Origin: Flexilinea flocculi
GTDB taxonomy: Bacteria; Chloroflexota; Anaerolineae; Anaerolineales; Anaerolineaceae
Direction: 5' to 3'
Assembly (NCBI RefSeq): GCF_001192795.1
Contig: NZ_DF968179.1
Coordinates: 1-64,000 of the forward strand
DNA: 64,000 nt
Made by a program: the position numbers and the translations under genes. The notes under the pieces were generated by a model. That model worked only from the letters and a program-made list of their open reading frames with translations, was not told the origin of the DNA and made no database searches. Positions 52,003 through 61,582 of the stretch are shown piece by piece (position 1 is the first letter of the stretch; the number at the start of each line of letters is the position of its first letter).

Positions 52003-53778
52003 TCATTTCATTAAACTCTTTAAGAAGTCCAATTGCTCTCGTAAAACATTAAAACCGCCTTGCCAGAAGGATTCTTCATAAAAATTAAAACCTCCTTTTT
52101 GAAGAATAGCTTCCGGAGACTCTGAACCTCCTGCAGAAATGATCTGCCAATACTTAGGCAAAAAGTCTTTGCCTTCTTCTTTATACTTTTGATATAAACT
52201 CAGAACGAGCAGCTGCCCGAAAGAATAAGCGTACACATAAAAGGGTGTGGCATAAATATGCGGGATGGATATCCATTCCCACTGGAATTCTTCATCAAGA
52301 ATAACCGCATTGCCAAATTGATCTTGCAAATTATCTTTATATGTTTGATTTAGCTCTTCAAAACCAGCCCCCTGAGGAATCATTTGATGGGCTTGTTTTT
52401 CAAATAAAGCAAAATATGCCTGGCGCTGAATCGTAGAATAATTATCATCCATCTGTTTCAACAGCAAATCCCTGCGGACTTCCGAATCGGGTTCTTTTTT
52501 TAACAGGAAATCCGTTAAAACCATTTCAGCAAAAGTGGATGCAGTCTCAGCTAATGGAAGACAGGCTTGCTGTTCAAAGATGTTTTTATCATTTGCGCTC
52601 AAAGAATGAACTGCATGACCAAGTTCATGAGCCATTGTGGATATATCTGTGGATTTTCCCTGGAAATTTTGCAAAACCCACGGGGTTAACTGCGGTCCTG
52701 CCGTCAGACAAAACGCACCGCTCCGTTTGCCATGTCGTATTTCGCTGTCCATGTGATCTTCACGGATGATTCTCATTGCCAAATCTGCAAATCGGGGATC
52801 AAAAGCATAAAAAGCTTCCTGAACGATATCCACCGCGTCAGAGTAGCTGGTTTTTTGATCACTGGAGGATATCGGTGCATAGAGATCATAGCGATGGAAT
52901 TCTTCCAATTTTAATAATTGTTTTTTGACTTGGAAATAATCTTGAAACAATCCCGTATTCTTCTTGCAGGTCTCCAGCAGCAGTTCGACGACCTGGTCCG
53001 GTATATCATTGGAGATATTTCGGGCGGAAATGGCGGATGAATATTTTCTGAGATGTATATTTTCATAATACCAATCCCGAACGATATTCTGATAAATTTG
53101 TCCTAAAATTTTTCCATCATTACCATATACACGATATAACTCCTGATAAGCCGCTTTCCTTTGGTCAGCAGAAGCGCTGTGTGCATACATCATCAGACCG
53201 TCTCTGGTCAGTTTTTGTTCTTCACCGTCTACCGAAAAAGAAAATTGATATCGATTTGTGATCATCTCGTACAAATTCACAAGGGCGCTGACACCTGTAA
53301 TATTTTTTAAATTGATAATTTGTTCGGATGTTTCTGTCAGTGTAAACGGTTTGGTATGACGAATTTCTCTTAAGAAATATTCATGTCGTGGACAATGCTG
53401 GATCAACCGCTCTGCTTCTTCATCGGTCAGGGATTTCCACCATAAATTAAAAAACAGCGTCCGATTTCCGGCTTCTGTAATCACTGATTCGATCTGTGCA
53501 TATAGTGTCATCGCTTCATCATTTTGCGTGTCTTCTGAAAACCATAATTCCGTATAAGCCATTAAGCGGGATTCCAATGTGATCAGTTCTTCATATTTGT
53601 TCAAGATTTCAATAAATTGAATACTCGAAATCTCCGCTGTCAGCAAGGGACGATACTCTTCAAAAGCTGCAGAGAGGGTTTCAACCAGCGCCATTTCTTT
53701 AATAAAACGATCGTCTTTATGACTGGCATAGAGTGCGGACAAATCCCATTTTTTTTGTTTCACTGTCAATTTTTCCAT
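52003..53778 (-). CDS. pepF: Oligoendopeptidase F, M3 family
   Basis: The protein has 591 residues. The zinc motif is ISTMAHELGHAVHSLS, with a downstream Glu in LAETASTFAEMVLTDF as the third ligand. The N-terminal helical domain (QKKWDLSALYASHKDDRFIK) is the PepF type. There is no signal peptide, so it degrades short peptides in the cytoplasm. The start is supported by AAGGAAAAATT before the ATG at 53778. Confidence 0.94.
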   Translation of the reverse strand: MEKLTVKQKKWDLSALYASHKDDRFIKEMALVETLSAAFEEYRPLLTAEISSIQFIEILNKYEELITLESRLMAYTELWFSEDTQNDEAMTLYAQIESVITEAGNRTLFFNLWWKSLTDEEAERLIQHCPRHEYFLREIRHTKPFTLTETSEQIINLKNITGVSALVNLYEMITNRYQFSFSVDGEEQKLTRDGLMMYAHSASADQRKAAYQELYRVYGNDGKILGQIYQNIVRDWYYENIHLRKYSSAISARNISNDIPDQVVELLLETCKKNTGLFQDYFQVKKQLLKLEEFHRYDLYAPISSSDQKTSYSDAVDIVQEAFYAFDPRFADLAMRIIREDHMDSEIRHGKRSGAFCLTAGPQLTPWVLQNFQGKSTDISTMAHELGHAVHSLSANDKNIFEQQACLPLAETASTFAEMVLTDFLLKKEPDSEVRRDLLLKQMDDNYSTIQRQAYFALFEKQAHQMIPQGAGFEELNQTYKDNLQDQFGNAVILDEEFQWEWISIPHIYATPFYVYAYSFGQLLVLSLYQKYKEEGKDFLPKYWQIISAGGSESPEAILQKGGFNFYEESFWQGGFNVLREQLDFLKSLMK

Positions 53779-53847
53779 AATTTTTCCTTATTTTTTTTCT
53801 TTGAATTTCCATGCGTTGCGATAATCAAGCAATTCGATTGAAATCCC

Positions 53848-54207
53848 TTATTTGGAATAGGATTTTCCAGAATTAATATTACTGTTCAATGTAAAAGTTC
53901 CATCCTCCTGTTGGGGAAAAGGTAATACGCGCAGGACTTTTTCAATCCGCAGGATACCGTAATAATGCGGGAAGAGATCTCCTGGATTCTCCGGTGGATT
54001 CTCAAACCGGACGAGAGGATCTTCCTGATCCTCTACTTCTAACAAGACCAGATCCTTATTGTTTTTATAAAATCGATTAGCGGTATCACAAACTTGTTCT
54101 GGCTTGGAAAAATGAATAAAACCGTCTTTTTCATAGTTTTCGGGTTTATAAAACCCTTTTTGCAGAGCGTTTTCCCAATCATTTTTGTTGCATATATGAT
54201 AAATCAT
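53848..54207 (-). CDS. DUF952 family protein
   Basis: The protein has 119 residues. MIYHICNKNDWENALQKGFY, EKDGFIHFSKPEQV and LFPHYYGILRIEKV are the conserved blocks of DUF952. Members are small soluble proteins of unknown function, with a fold related to ADP-ribosyltransferase-like or glutathione-transferase-associated proteins in some annotations. AAAGGATGA precedes the ATG. It lies 69 bp before pepF on the same strand. Confidence 0.88.
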   Translation of the reverse strand: MIYHICNKNDWENALQKGFYKPENYEKDGFIHFSKPEQVCDTANRFYKNNKDLVLLEVEDQEDPLVRFENPPENPGDLFPHYYGILRIEKVLRVLPFPQQEDGTFTLNSNINSGKSYSK

Positions 54208-54344
54208 CCTTCATCCTTTCGGTCAAGTTGCGATTTCCATTGGTTATGAGTATGAGAAATATGAAATCTTGCATTCCGTTAATACTTTTTTGACCATTCC
54301 TCTATCATAATACGAATCTTTTAAATCTCTAAGTAACAGCGATT

Positions 54345-54424
54345 CAGCAGTAGTTTGAAATATGAAAAACATTCTTTGATTTTCCTGATTGATTCGAAAA
54401 GTCAGTCCATATTTCGAATTGTTG
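54345..54424. repeat. Dispersed intergenic palindrome, short copy R6
   Basis: The left end CAGCAGTAGTTTGAAATATG and the right end CATATTTCGAATTGTTG are inverted, with a short AT-rich centre lacking the GC tip. An internal GATTCGAAAAGTC recurs in R4. It lies upstream of the serine hydrolase gene in the 272-bp divergent gap. Confidence 0.6.
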
Positions 54425-54479
54425 ATCAGAAAGAAGTTACAATAGAACCTATATTATCTTCATTCAACAAGGATTCATC

Positions 54480-55232
54480 ATGGATTATCAAGCCATTCAA
54501 TCGATTTGTAATCAATTATCTGATTGTGAATACGTTTTTTATTATTCGGATTCGAAAATTTCTCCAGTCTTATTAACAAATCAACCCCGGGAGCATCGTT
54601 TTCTGACTGCTTCAGTAATTAAGGTTCCGATCCTTTATGCGTGGACATTACTTGAAAGAAAAGGGTTGGTTTCCAGCGATGCGATTTGTGATTTTGCGGA
54701 TGAACCGGTTGTCAAGGGTGCCGGCTTTTCCTATTTGTTTCGGACGCGAAAGCTGGCTTATAACGATGTTCTGACGATGATGATTGCGACTTCAGATAAT
54801 TTTTGTACCAATCTGATCATTCAAAAACTAGGGATGGAGTCAATTAACCGAATTTTTAGAGAGGATTTACAGCTTAAAGATACACATCTTGGTAGAAAAA
54901 TGATGAATGCACCGGATCGGCTGCACGATAGAGATAATTGGACGACGGCTGAAGATATGATCCATTGTTTTGATCTGTTTGAAACTTTTTCGAAAGATGA
55001 GAAAGAATTTATTTCCCAGAAATTGCTGGTTTGTGAATCATCAAAATTATTTTTACGTAACATTCCTGGCGATTCGCTTGATTTCTTTCACAAATCAGGC
55101 GGTCTATCCAACGTCATCAACGAATGGGGGTTTACGGATGACCGGAAAATCTTTTTACTGACCAATGAAATGAAGGATCACAAAAAAGTTTTTGAATGTT
55201 TTGGAAAGTTAGGGGAAGGGCTGCTGATTTAA
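54480..55232 (+). CDS. Class A beta-lactamase-like serine hydrolase without signal peptide
   Basis: The protein has 250 residues. The active-site triad of motifs is complete: Ser45-x-x-Lys48 (TASVIKVP), Ser105-Asp-Asn107 (ATSDNFC) and Lys205-Ser-Gly207 (FFHKSGGLS). The class A ExxLN loop is not evident, so penicillin hydrolysis is doubtful and peptidase or esterase activity is possible. No export signal is visible at the N-terminus, unlike nearly all class A enzymes. It stands alone between two minus-strand genes and has a terminator. Confidence 0.85.
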   Translation: MDYQAIQSICNQLSDCEYVFYYSDSKISPVLLTNQPREHRFLTASVIKVPILYAWTLLERKGLVSSDAICDFADEPVVKGAGFSYLFRTRKLAYNDVLTMMIATSDNFCTNLIIQKLGMESINRIFREDLQLKDTHLGRKMMNAPDRLHDRDNWTTAEDMIHCFDLFETFSKDEKEFISQKLLVCESSKLFLRNIPGDSLDFFHKSGGLSNVINEWGFTDDRKIFLLTNEMKDHKKVFECFGKLGEGLLI

Positions 55233-55270
55233 AGAAAGAACCGGATTATTATATTCGGCTCTTTCTTTTT
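55231..55270 (+). terminator. Rho-independent terminator of the serine hydrolase gene
   Basis: AAAGAAAGAACCG (55231-55243) and CGGCTCTTTCTTT (55256-55268) form a 13-bp stem with one mismatch, then a T-run. It starts within the stop codon. Confidence 0.8.
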
Positions 55271-55326
55271 CGATTATTTGAAAACAAGACAATTTGCTTT
55301 CGCTGTTGAAATCAAGGTGCAGATAA

Positions 55327-56343
55327 TCAGGGAATGTAGCGGATAGCGGCAGCAAAAGAGTCTCTCAGATGTTCCACTTCTTGTACATTGTCAATATAAA
55401 CACCGTTTCTTGACCGGGAAGAGTGGATAACTACCCACCCTCCCAGACTGATGGATGCATGCGTGATGGACAACTTCTCCGGCGTTTTATTCCCATACAA
55501 AACCACATCCCCCGGAAGAAATGGAGGCTCAACAATTTGTTCTGCAATATACTGCATATGAGCATCTCGTTTGATTGAAATACCGGCAAGCCGGTAGGAC
55601 CATTGTGCAAGTCCGGAACAATCGATTCCGTTTGCAGAACTGCCGCCCCATAAATAAGGAACGCCAATCAGACTCTTGGCATTTTGGCAGACCAACTCTC
55701 TCAGCAGATCAGGTTCATCCGGAATTGATGCAAAGGATCTAAGGGCTTCCCGCCGGATCCAACCATCCACACTGGCTCGGATTTTTACCATTTCATGATC
55801 TTCATCCAGAATACCAGTCTTTGTTCCTCCAAACACACGGGAAAGAATTTTCTCTCTTTTTGGTGAATCATAAACTCTGACCACCGGATCTTTAACGATG
55901 TGGGTTAATTGCGGCAATTCCAATTTTGAAAGATAGTTTTTATACGTATGGCTGATATAGCCATCGGTAACATTTCTGCCAAGTACCCAATCCCCTTCAT
56001 CGGCTAAAATTTCAACCGGATCACCAAATAACATCTGCGTTGTCAATTCAGATTGAAAAGAAAGATCACTGTGCATACTGGTCAGATTTTTATTGACATT
56101 CCATATGGGAGTATCCGGATTTCTCAATACGGCTATTTGTCCTGTATCGATGGAAAAATTCGGGAACATATCTAAGATTGCGCCACATAAATTTACCAGG
56201 TTTTCTTTTTCGAGGACGGTTCCTTGCAGTTTGATTTTTTCACCTTCAATCCGATCGACATGTACATCAAAAATATCCAGTTTTGGTTCATTGTATTGCT
56301 TCTTTTTGAGATCATCAATGATCTGTGCGATTTTTTCGATCAT
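55327..56343 (-). CDS. NlpC/P60 endopeptidase with SH3 domains (YkfC-like)
   Basis: The protein has 338 residues. Two SH3-like segments (TQMLFGDPVEILADEGDWVL; DSPKREKILSRVFGG) precede the NlpC/P60 domain with Cys in LWGGSSANGIDCSGLAQWSY and His in KLSITHASISLGGWV. There is no signal peptide. YkfC-type enzymes cleave gamma-D-glutamyl-meso-diaminopimelate bonds in murein peptides. The neighbouring dipeptide epimerase, 93 bp upstream on the same strand, handles the L-Ala-D-Glu product, so the pair recycles wall peptides in the cytoplasm, as ykfB/ykfC do in Bacillus. Confidence 0.9.
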   Translation of the reverse strand: MIEKIAQIIDDLKKKQYNEPKLDIFDVHVDRIEGEKIKLQGTVLEKENLVNLCGAILDMFPNFSIDTGQIAVLRNPDTPIWNVNKNLTSMHSDLSFQSELTTQMLFGDPVEILADEGDWVLGRNVTDGYISHTYKNYLSKLELPQLTHIVKDPVVRVYDSPKREKILSRVFGGTKTGILDEDHEMVKIRASVDGWIRREALRSFASIPDEPDLLRELVCQNAKSLIGVPYLWGGSSANGIDCSGLAQWSYRLAGISIKRDAHMQYIAEQIVEPPFLPGDVVLYGNKTPEKLSITHASISLGGWVVIHSSRSRNGVYIDNVQEVEHLRDSFAAAIRYIP

Positions 56344-56436
56344 AATTAACCTTTCTTTTTCATCACATTCAACAAAAATTCTCTTTACTGATTGAATTTC
56401 AGAAATATTATCTGTTGATTTTTTTTAAAGAATTTA

Positions 56437-57471
56437 TTAACGATCCGATTTCAGTTCGAGACCAATTCCAAAACCTGTCGGAGGGATAAGTTCTGCCTGA
56501 TCCGTATAATGCAATCCACGAAATGGATCATTTGAAATCAGCATGGGTGTATCCAAATCAATCCAGTCTGCCAGCCCCATCAAATGCGTCATAGCTCCTA
56601 CACCAACGGAGGTCTCCACCATACAGCCAAGCATTACTTTCATCCCATAGGATTTTGCTTTCTTGAGCATTAAGAGACCGTTGGTTAATCCACCGCATTT
56701 CATTAATTTGAGATTGATTCCCTGTACACCGGCTGCGTGAAGACGATCGATGTCTTCAATCGTCTGAACCGATTCATCTGCTACAATGGGAATAGCTGTC
56801 TCCGATTGGACACGTCCCATCCCCTGAAAATCTTTTTTCGCAGTTGGTTGTTCGATCAGCTCTAAATTGAACTTCTCCAGTCTTTTAACCAGCCGAATAG
56901 CATCATCTGCTTTCCATCCGGCGTTTGCATCGATACGCAGACGGGCATCAGGACGGACCGCACGGATGGCTTTCAATCGTTTTTCATCCAAATCCTCTTC
57001 GCCGGGAGCACCCAATTTGATCTTGATATACGGATAATTCTGGATACTGTCTGCCATTGCTGCCATTGCTTCCGGAGTATCAATGCTGATGGTATAAGAA
57101 GTGATCATCGGTTGCGGTTTTGGTACACCAAGAAGCTCATAGATCGGTTTGTGCTGCTGTTTCCCGATCCGATCATAAAATGCGATGTCCAGAGCCGTTT
57201 GTGCCGGTGATGGAGCTGTTTTGTCAATCCATTGTGGGATTTCTTCGATCGACTCCGGAAAAGGTTCTTGTTTCTGAGCAGCACGGTCCCAATAATCCGT
57301 CATCGTCTTAAAATCAATTCCGTAATAGAAAGGGATCGTTCCTTCTCCCCATCCTTCATCGTTGTCGAGACGGATCCAATATGCTGTACGTGTTGTAGAA
57401 CTGCCATAGGAAACGGTGAAGGGATTTTTCAAATTTAAGGTAAGTTCAGTCCAGGTGAGGCGTTTATTCAT
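56437..57471 (-). CDS. Dipeptide epimerase (L-Ala-D/L-Glu type, enolase superfamily)
   Basis: The protein has 344 residues. Residues expected of the muconate lactonizing subgroup are present: KIKLG (catalytic Lys pair), RIDANAGW (metal Asp), LIEQP (metal Glu), IVADESV (metal Asp) and GINLKLMKCGG (Lys on the opposite face). It interconverts L-Ala-D-Glu and L-Ala-L-Glu or similar dipeptides. It is encoded just upstream of the NlpC/P60 protein, and the two genes appear to form one operon. Confidence 0.92.
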   Translation of the reverse strand: MNKRLTWTELTLNLKNPFTVSYGSSTTRTAYWIRLDNDEGWGEGTIPFYYGIDFKTMTDYWDRAAQKQEPFPESIEEIPQWIDKTAPSPAQTALDIAFYDRIGKQQHKPIYELLGVPKPQPMITSYTISIDTPEAMAAMADSIQNYPYIKIKLGAPGEEDLDEKRLKAIRAVRPDARLRIDANAGWKADDAIRLVKRLEKFNLELIEQPTAKKDFQGMGRVQSETAIPIVADESVQTIEDIDRLHAAGVQGINLKLMKCGGLTNGLLMLKKAKSYGMKVMLGCMVETSVGVGAMTHLMGLADWIDLDTPMLISNDPFRGLHYTDQAELIPPTGFGIGLELKSDR

Positions 57472-57514
57472 AAAGAAATCCTTATTGGATTAAATTTTGT
57501 TATTTCTTGGTTGT

Positions 57515-57555
57515 TGAAAAAACAGCCAGAAATTTGAGGAACGGTTCTGGCTGTT
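57515..57555 (-). terminator. Rho-independent terminator downstream of rsgA
   Basis: AACAGCCAGAA (57521-57531) and TTCTGGCTGTT (57545-57555) form an 11-bp perfect stem. On the minus strand it is followed by TTTTTTC. It lies 100 bp beyond the rsgA stop. Confidence 0.75.
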
Positions 57556-57655
57556 TGTTTAGCTGTTTTTTATTTTACTCGCTCTGTGGCGGGATTATCA
57601 AAAAGATATACAAAATGATAGGGAGGTGATGATCGATTTTTCAATTAGAAAAAAT

Positions 57656-58567
57656 TTATGCAGGATCATCCTCTCCATATCGGATCCGCAGAAAAGATTC
57701 AAGCCTTTCTTTGCTCACTTCACCGGTTTCAACCGCTTTTTGAACGGCGCATCCGATTTCTTCAGGTCTGTGTGTACAATCGCTGTAAAGACAGTGGGAT
57801 ACTAATGGTCGAATTTCCGGAAAATATCCATCCAGTTCTTCTGGTTCAATATCCCATAATGCAAGTGTTTTCAGTCCAGGCAAATCAGCAACAAATCCCC
57901 CGCCTTTTAACGGAAACATCTCTCGTACAACAGTCGTATGCCGGCCTTTGTCCGTTGCTTCGCTGATCTCATTCACTTTTAAATCCAGTTCTGGATCAAT
58001 CAAATTGATCAAACTGGACTTACCTACACCCGAAGGACCGACTAATCCGGTTACTTTGCCGGTCAGCAGAGATTGCATTGTTTCGATACCTATGTGTTCA
58101 ACCACAGAGGTATACAATACGTGATAACCAATTTTTTCATAGATCTGAAAGATTTTTCGGGCTTTTTCCATACCGATCAGATCTGTTTTATTGATCAGAA
58201 TGATCGGATGAATTGCCTGCTTTTCACAAATGACCAGAAAGCGATCGAGCATTCGCAGTCTTGGTTCCGGCTTGGCACAGGAAAAAACCAGCAGAATCTG
58301 ATCAAGATTACTGATCAGAACCTGCCGATATTCAATTTTTGTACCGGACATCATCCGAATCAATTCATTGCTGCGTGGCAGGATCTTTTCAATAACTCCC
58401 GTTCCATCCTCAAAGCGGATATACTCAACACTGTCTCCGATGGCTACCAGATCTACATTGTGCGTTTGTTTCTTGATTTTGCCGCGCAGCTTGCATATTG
58501 TGATCACTCCATCTGAAAAAACTGAATAGAATCCTGAGTGATATTTTAAAACGCGGCCTTGTAACAT
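57656..58567 (-). CDS. rsgA: Ribosome small subunit-dependent GTPase A
   Basis: The protein has 303 residues with an N-terminal OB domain and a circularly permuted GTPase: G4 LINKTDL comes before G1 GPSGVGKSSLIN, then G3 VADLPGLKTL. The zinc knuckle is CLYSDCTHRPEEIGCAV. It acts late in 30S maturation. The start, at 58567, touches the stop of the PBP2 gene at 58568, so the genes are co-transcribed. Confidence 0.96.
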   Translation of the reverse strand: MLQGRVLKYHSGFYSVFSDGVITICKLRGKIKKQTHNVDLVAIGDSVEYIRFEDGTGVIEKILPRSNELIRMMSGTKIEYRQVLISNLDQILLVFSCAKPEPRLRMLDRFLVICEKQAIHPIILINKTDLIGMEKARKIFQIYEKIGYHVLYTSVVEHIGIETMQSLLTGKVTGLVGPSGVGKSSLINLIDPELDLKVNEISEATDKGRHTTVVREMFPLKGGGFVADLPGLKTLALWDIEPEELDGYFPEIRPLVSHCLYSDCTHRPEEIGCAVQKAVETGEVSKERLESFLRIRYGEDDPA

Positions 58568-60838
58568 TTATTCTCCTGTTTCATCTGTTTCAGGAGTAAT
58601 CTGCCATGGCGCTTTGGTTGGAACCGGCGTCGGTGTTATCGTCGGCGTCGGTGTAGGCGTCTTGGTGATGTACACGCCGGCTTCCCAGTTATATAGCATC
58701 GATGCCTGACCGTTGTAATACAGTTCGAGTACCCGTCGGAATATTGGCGCAGCAAAATCGGATCCTTCTCCAATATTCTCAACCAGGACAGCGATCGCGA
58801 TATTCGGCTTTTCGGGATCTTCTTCATCGGTGAAACCAGCGAACCATGCATTGGGAAGCGCTCCCGGCGATGTTTGTGCAGTTCCAGTTTTTCCCCATAT
58901 TTTTTGTTTGACAAACTTAAAGGTATTATAGGCGGTGCCCCGAACATTGCTGGTTACAGACAACATGGCATCTTTGATATAACCCAGATTTTTTTCTGAG
59001 ACAGGCAATTTTCCCTGTTCTTCCGGTTGAAAGGCATAGACCACATTCCCTGCTGGATCTACGATCTGTTCAACGACCTGAGGACGGTAAAGCGTCCCGC
59101 CGTTGCCGACAGCTGCGACAAATCGCGCCACTTGCAGTGGTGTGACCAGCAAAGTACTTTGTCCGATGCCTAATTGAACAGAGGAATATTCATCCTTCGG
59201 CGTTTCCACATTCCCCGGCTCCTCTTCGATCTCGCCAATGCCGGTTAAAGATCCCAATCCGAATCCCCTTGCCATACTGGAGAGTGCATCTGGACCAACA
59301 CGCCGATATAGTTCAAGGCCGATTTTATAGAACCATGGATTGCAGGAGCGCATGAGGCCTTCACCGAGTGTCAATGTACCACTGGGCGGTATGTCGTGCT
59401 CCAGCGTCCAGTCTGTTAAAGTGACTCCATCCAACTCGTTAAACTCATATCCGCATTCATACGTGTCATTGATATTGTAAATTCCGGTTTCCAGAGCTGC
59501 TGCCATGGAAATGATCTTAAATACCGATCCCAGCGGATACTGTCCCTGCGTTGCACGGTTATACATCGGACGATTGTTTCCATACAGCAAGTCCCCGCTG
59601 TAAAAAGAGTTGTAATTATTGAAATCGAGCAAATTCGGGTCAAAGGTTGGGGATGAAGCCAACCCCAGCACTCTGCCGGTATCTCTTTCCAGGACGACAA
59701 CAGCTGCATTGAATCCGGCGATGGCACGTTGCAGGTCATATTGAAAATCCTCATCAAAGGTTGTGTAAATTGTGTTCGCTGCAAGTGGATCGGTTTTCGA
59801 TAATCGGGTTATAGCATTTCCGTTCGGATCCACAACATACAGCGCTGCCCCGCGTTCCCCATCAAGCTGATCCTGTCCCCATTTTTCGATACCGAGTCGG
59901 CCAATGCGTTCATCAATCCGATAGCCATTCCGTTTCATTTGATCAGCTTCATCAGCCCCGATTGGCTGCACATATCCGACCAGATGCGGCGCAACTCCTC
60001 CATCAAAATAATATCGGCTGGCAGTGTAACGATTCAGGTAAACTCCTTCGTATCCGGATATTACGGAATAACGCTCTTCCAACGTCGCTGCAGGTACTTC
60101 TCCGACAATAACATAATCGTATTGATTCGCTTCCTCAAGAATCTGTGTGATCACAAAAGTCGTCTTGCCTGTCAGTCGAGACAATTCGTTAATCAACGAT
60201 GTCCAACGGTTGGATGGGATGGATGCCGGAACGACACCGATGGCATACGCTTCTGCTTCAGAGGCTAATGGAATCCCGTTAATGTCATAAATCGTGCCGC
60301 GTGACGGAACAGTTATTTCCATTGCCAGTTTATTCCCGCCGCGCAGTTCGGGCATGATCATGCCGTCATCCCACAGAATTTTCCAGTCTTTTGCTTCGAA
60401 CGTCAAATTCATCACCATATCTCTGGAAATGACACCGGCTGCATGGGTTATGAAATCGATTTTATATCCGACCTGGGCGCTCCCTGGATTGGTCAGTACG
60501 GAGGTGATGGCATAATTCAATTCATCAAGTGTCATATTGATTGCGGTGTCTTTGTAGCGCAAGGCAAAATCATCATAACTGATCGTATCCCGTGTGACTT
60601 GGGACAGCATATTGTACATCGTAACGTAGTCCTCTGCTTTCCAGGCGGAAAGGAAGGCTTCGGCTGAAATTCGCGATTCCGGTACGGCTGTTGTCATGGT
60701 TTTTGGGTCTGGCAGCGGAGTATCCGAGGGAATCGGAGTAGGTGGCAGGGGTGTATCTTTTGGTTTCAGAGACGGGAAAATACCGCAGGAAGATATCAGA
60801 AAAGAAAAAATCAGAATTAAAGGAATAATTCGTTTCAT
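58568..60838 (-). CDS. Penicillin-binding protein 2-type transpeptidase with MecA-like N-terminal domain, lipoprotein
   Basis: The protein has 756 residues. A lipobox (SFLISSCGIF) ends the signal sequence, then a Pro/Thr linker, a MecA_N/NTF2-like domain (about 55-170), the dimerisation domain and the transpeptidase domain. Catalytic motifs: SVFK near 436, SCN near 497 and KTGT near 649. The C-terminus is a Pro/Thr-rich spacer (TPTPTPTITPTPVPTK). It cross-links murein outside the cell and is coupled to Maf upstream (4-bp overlap) and rsgA downstream. A lipid anchor in place of the usual membrane helix is unusual for a class B PBP. Confidence 0.9.
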   Translation of the reverse strand: MKRIIPLILIFSFLISSCGIFPSLKPKDTPLPPTPIPSDTPLPDPKTMTTAVPESRISAEAFLSAWKAEDYVTMYNMLSQVTRDTISYDDFALRYKDTAINMTLDELNYAITSVLTNPGSAQVGYKIDFITHAAGVISRDMVMNLTFEAKDWKILWDDGMIMPELRGGNKLAMEITVPSRGTIYDINGIPLASEAEAYAIGVVPASIPSNRWTSLINELSRLTGKTTFVITQILEEANQYDYVIVGEVPAATLEERYSVISGYEGVYLNRYTASRYYFDGGVAPHLVGYVQPIGADEADQMKRNGYRIDERIGRLGIEKWGQDQLDGERGAALYVVDPNGNAITRLSKTDPLAANTIYTTFDEDFQYDLQRAIAGFNAAVVVLERDTGRVLGLASSPTFDPNLLDFNNYNSFYSGDLLYGNNRPMYNRATQGQYPLGSVFKIISMAAALETGIYNINDTYECGYEFNELDGVTLTDWTLEHDIPPSGTLTLGEGLMRSCNPWFYKIGLELYRRVGPDALSSMARGFGLGSLTGIGEIEEEPGNVETPKDEYSSVQLGIGQSTLLVTPLQVARFVAAVGNGGTLYRPQVVEQIVDPAGNVVYAFQPEEQGKLPVSEKNLGYIKDAMLSVTSNVRGTAYNTFKFVKQKIWGKTGTAQTSPGALPNAWFAGFTDEEDPEKPNIAIAVLVENIGEGSDFAAPIFRRVLELYYNGQASMLYNWEAGVYITKTPTPTPTITPTPVPTKAPWQITPETDETGE

Positions 60839-61539
60839 GCAGATAACTCACTCTCTATGCGCTTAACAACAGCGTTTCTTTGGATCTCTTCTTTTTTCAG
60901 ATTGCATGGATAGGTAATATTGGCTTTGCAGCAACTTGAAAAATCTTTGTCAAATTGAATACCCAATTGGGAAAAGAGAAGTTCCGTATGGCATAGTGGC
61001 AGCCCCATCACGCAGGCATAGCATCCCTGGATGGAGGACACCGGTTCAAACACACGATTTTGGATTGCATATGCACCGGCTTTACCTTCCGGATCTCCTG
61101 AGGCGACATAATCTTCAATTTCAGCGTCAGTGAATGGTCGCATCTGAACAGTTGTCTGACACACGCAAAGCGCTGATTCTTGTTTTGTTTGATTTGTGTG
61201 GAGTAATACGATGGCAGTGCACACGACATGAGGCTTCCCCTGCAGTTCTTTAATCATTCGGAAAGCATCGGCAGCATCCCTTGGTTTCCCATAGATCTGA
61301 CAATTGCGAAATACGGTCGTGTCGGATGCAAGGATAAATTTTTCTTCAAGCGGATGAAAACGAGTCAGAACGCTTGCTTTTTCAAGTGCCATCCGCTCAC
61401 AGTATAAAACAGGATCTTCTTCGATATGCGGAGTTTCATCAATATCCGCCGATTGACAGATAAAATTTTTGATAGCCCAGGATAAAATTTGACGTCTTCT
61501 GGGAGAGGCAGAGGCAAGAATAATTTCGATTGCGGACAT
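60835..61539 (-). CDS. maf: Maf-family nucleotide pyrophosphatase
   Basis: The protein has 234 residues. IILASASPRRRQILSWA is the conserved N-terminal motif; FILASDTTVF and KPRDAADAFRMIKELQGK follow, and AYAIQNRV lies near the end. Maf proteins hydrolyse modified NTPs or dTTP/UTP in house cleaning. The C-terminal 40 residues (CCKANITYPCNLKKEEIQRN) exceed the usual 190-200 residues. It is the first gene of the maf-PBP2-rsgA unit. Confidence 0.93.
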   Translation of the reverse strand: MSAIEIILASASPRRRQILSWAIKNFICQSADIDETPHIEEDPVLYCERMALEKASVLTRFHPLEEKFILASDTTVFRNCQIYGKPRDAADAFRMIKELQGKPHVVCTAIVLLHTNQTKQESALCVCQTTVQMRPFTDAEIEDYVASGDPEGKAGAYAIQNRVFEPVSSIQGCYACVMGLPLCHTELLFSQLGIQFDKDFSSCCKANITYPCNLKKEEIQRNAVVKRIESELSA

Positions 61540-61582
61540 ATTTGAAATTCTATCACAGATGATTTTTTGTTTTATGAACCAG

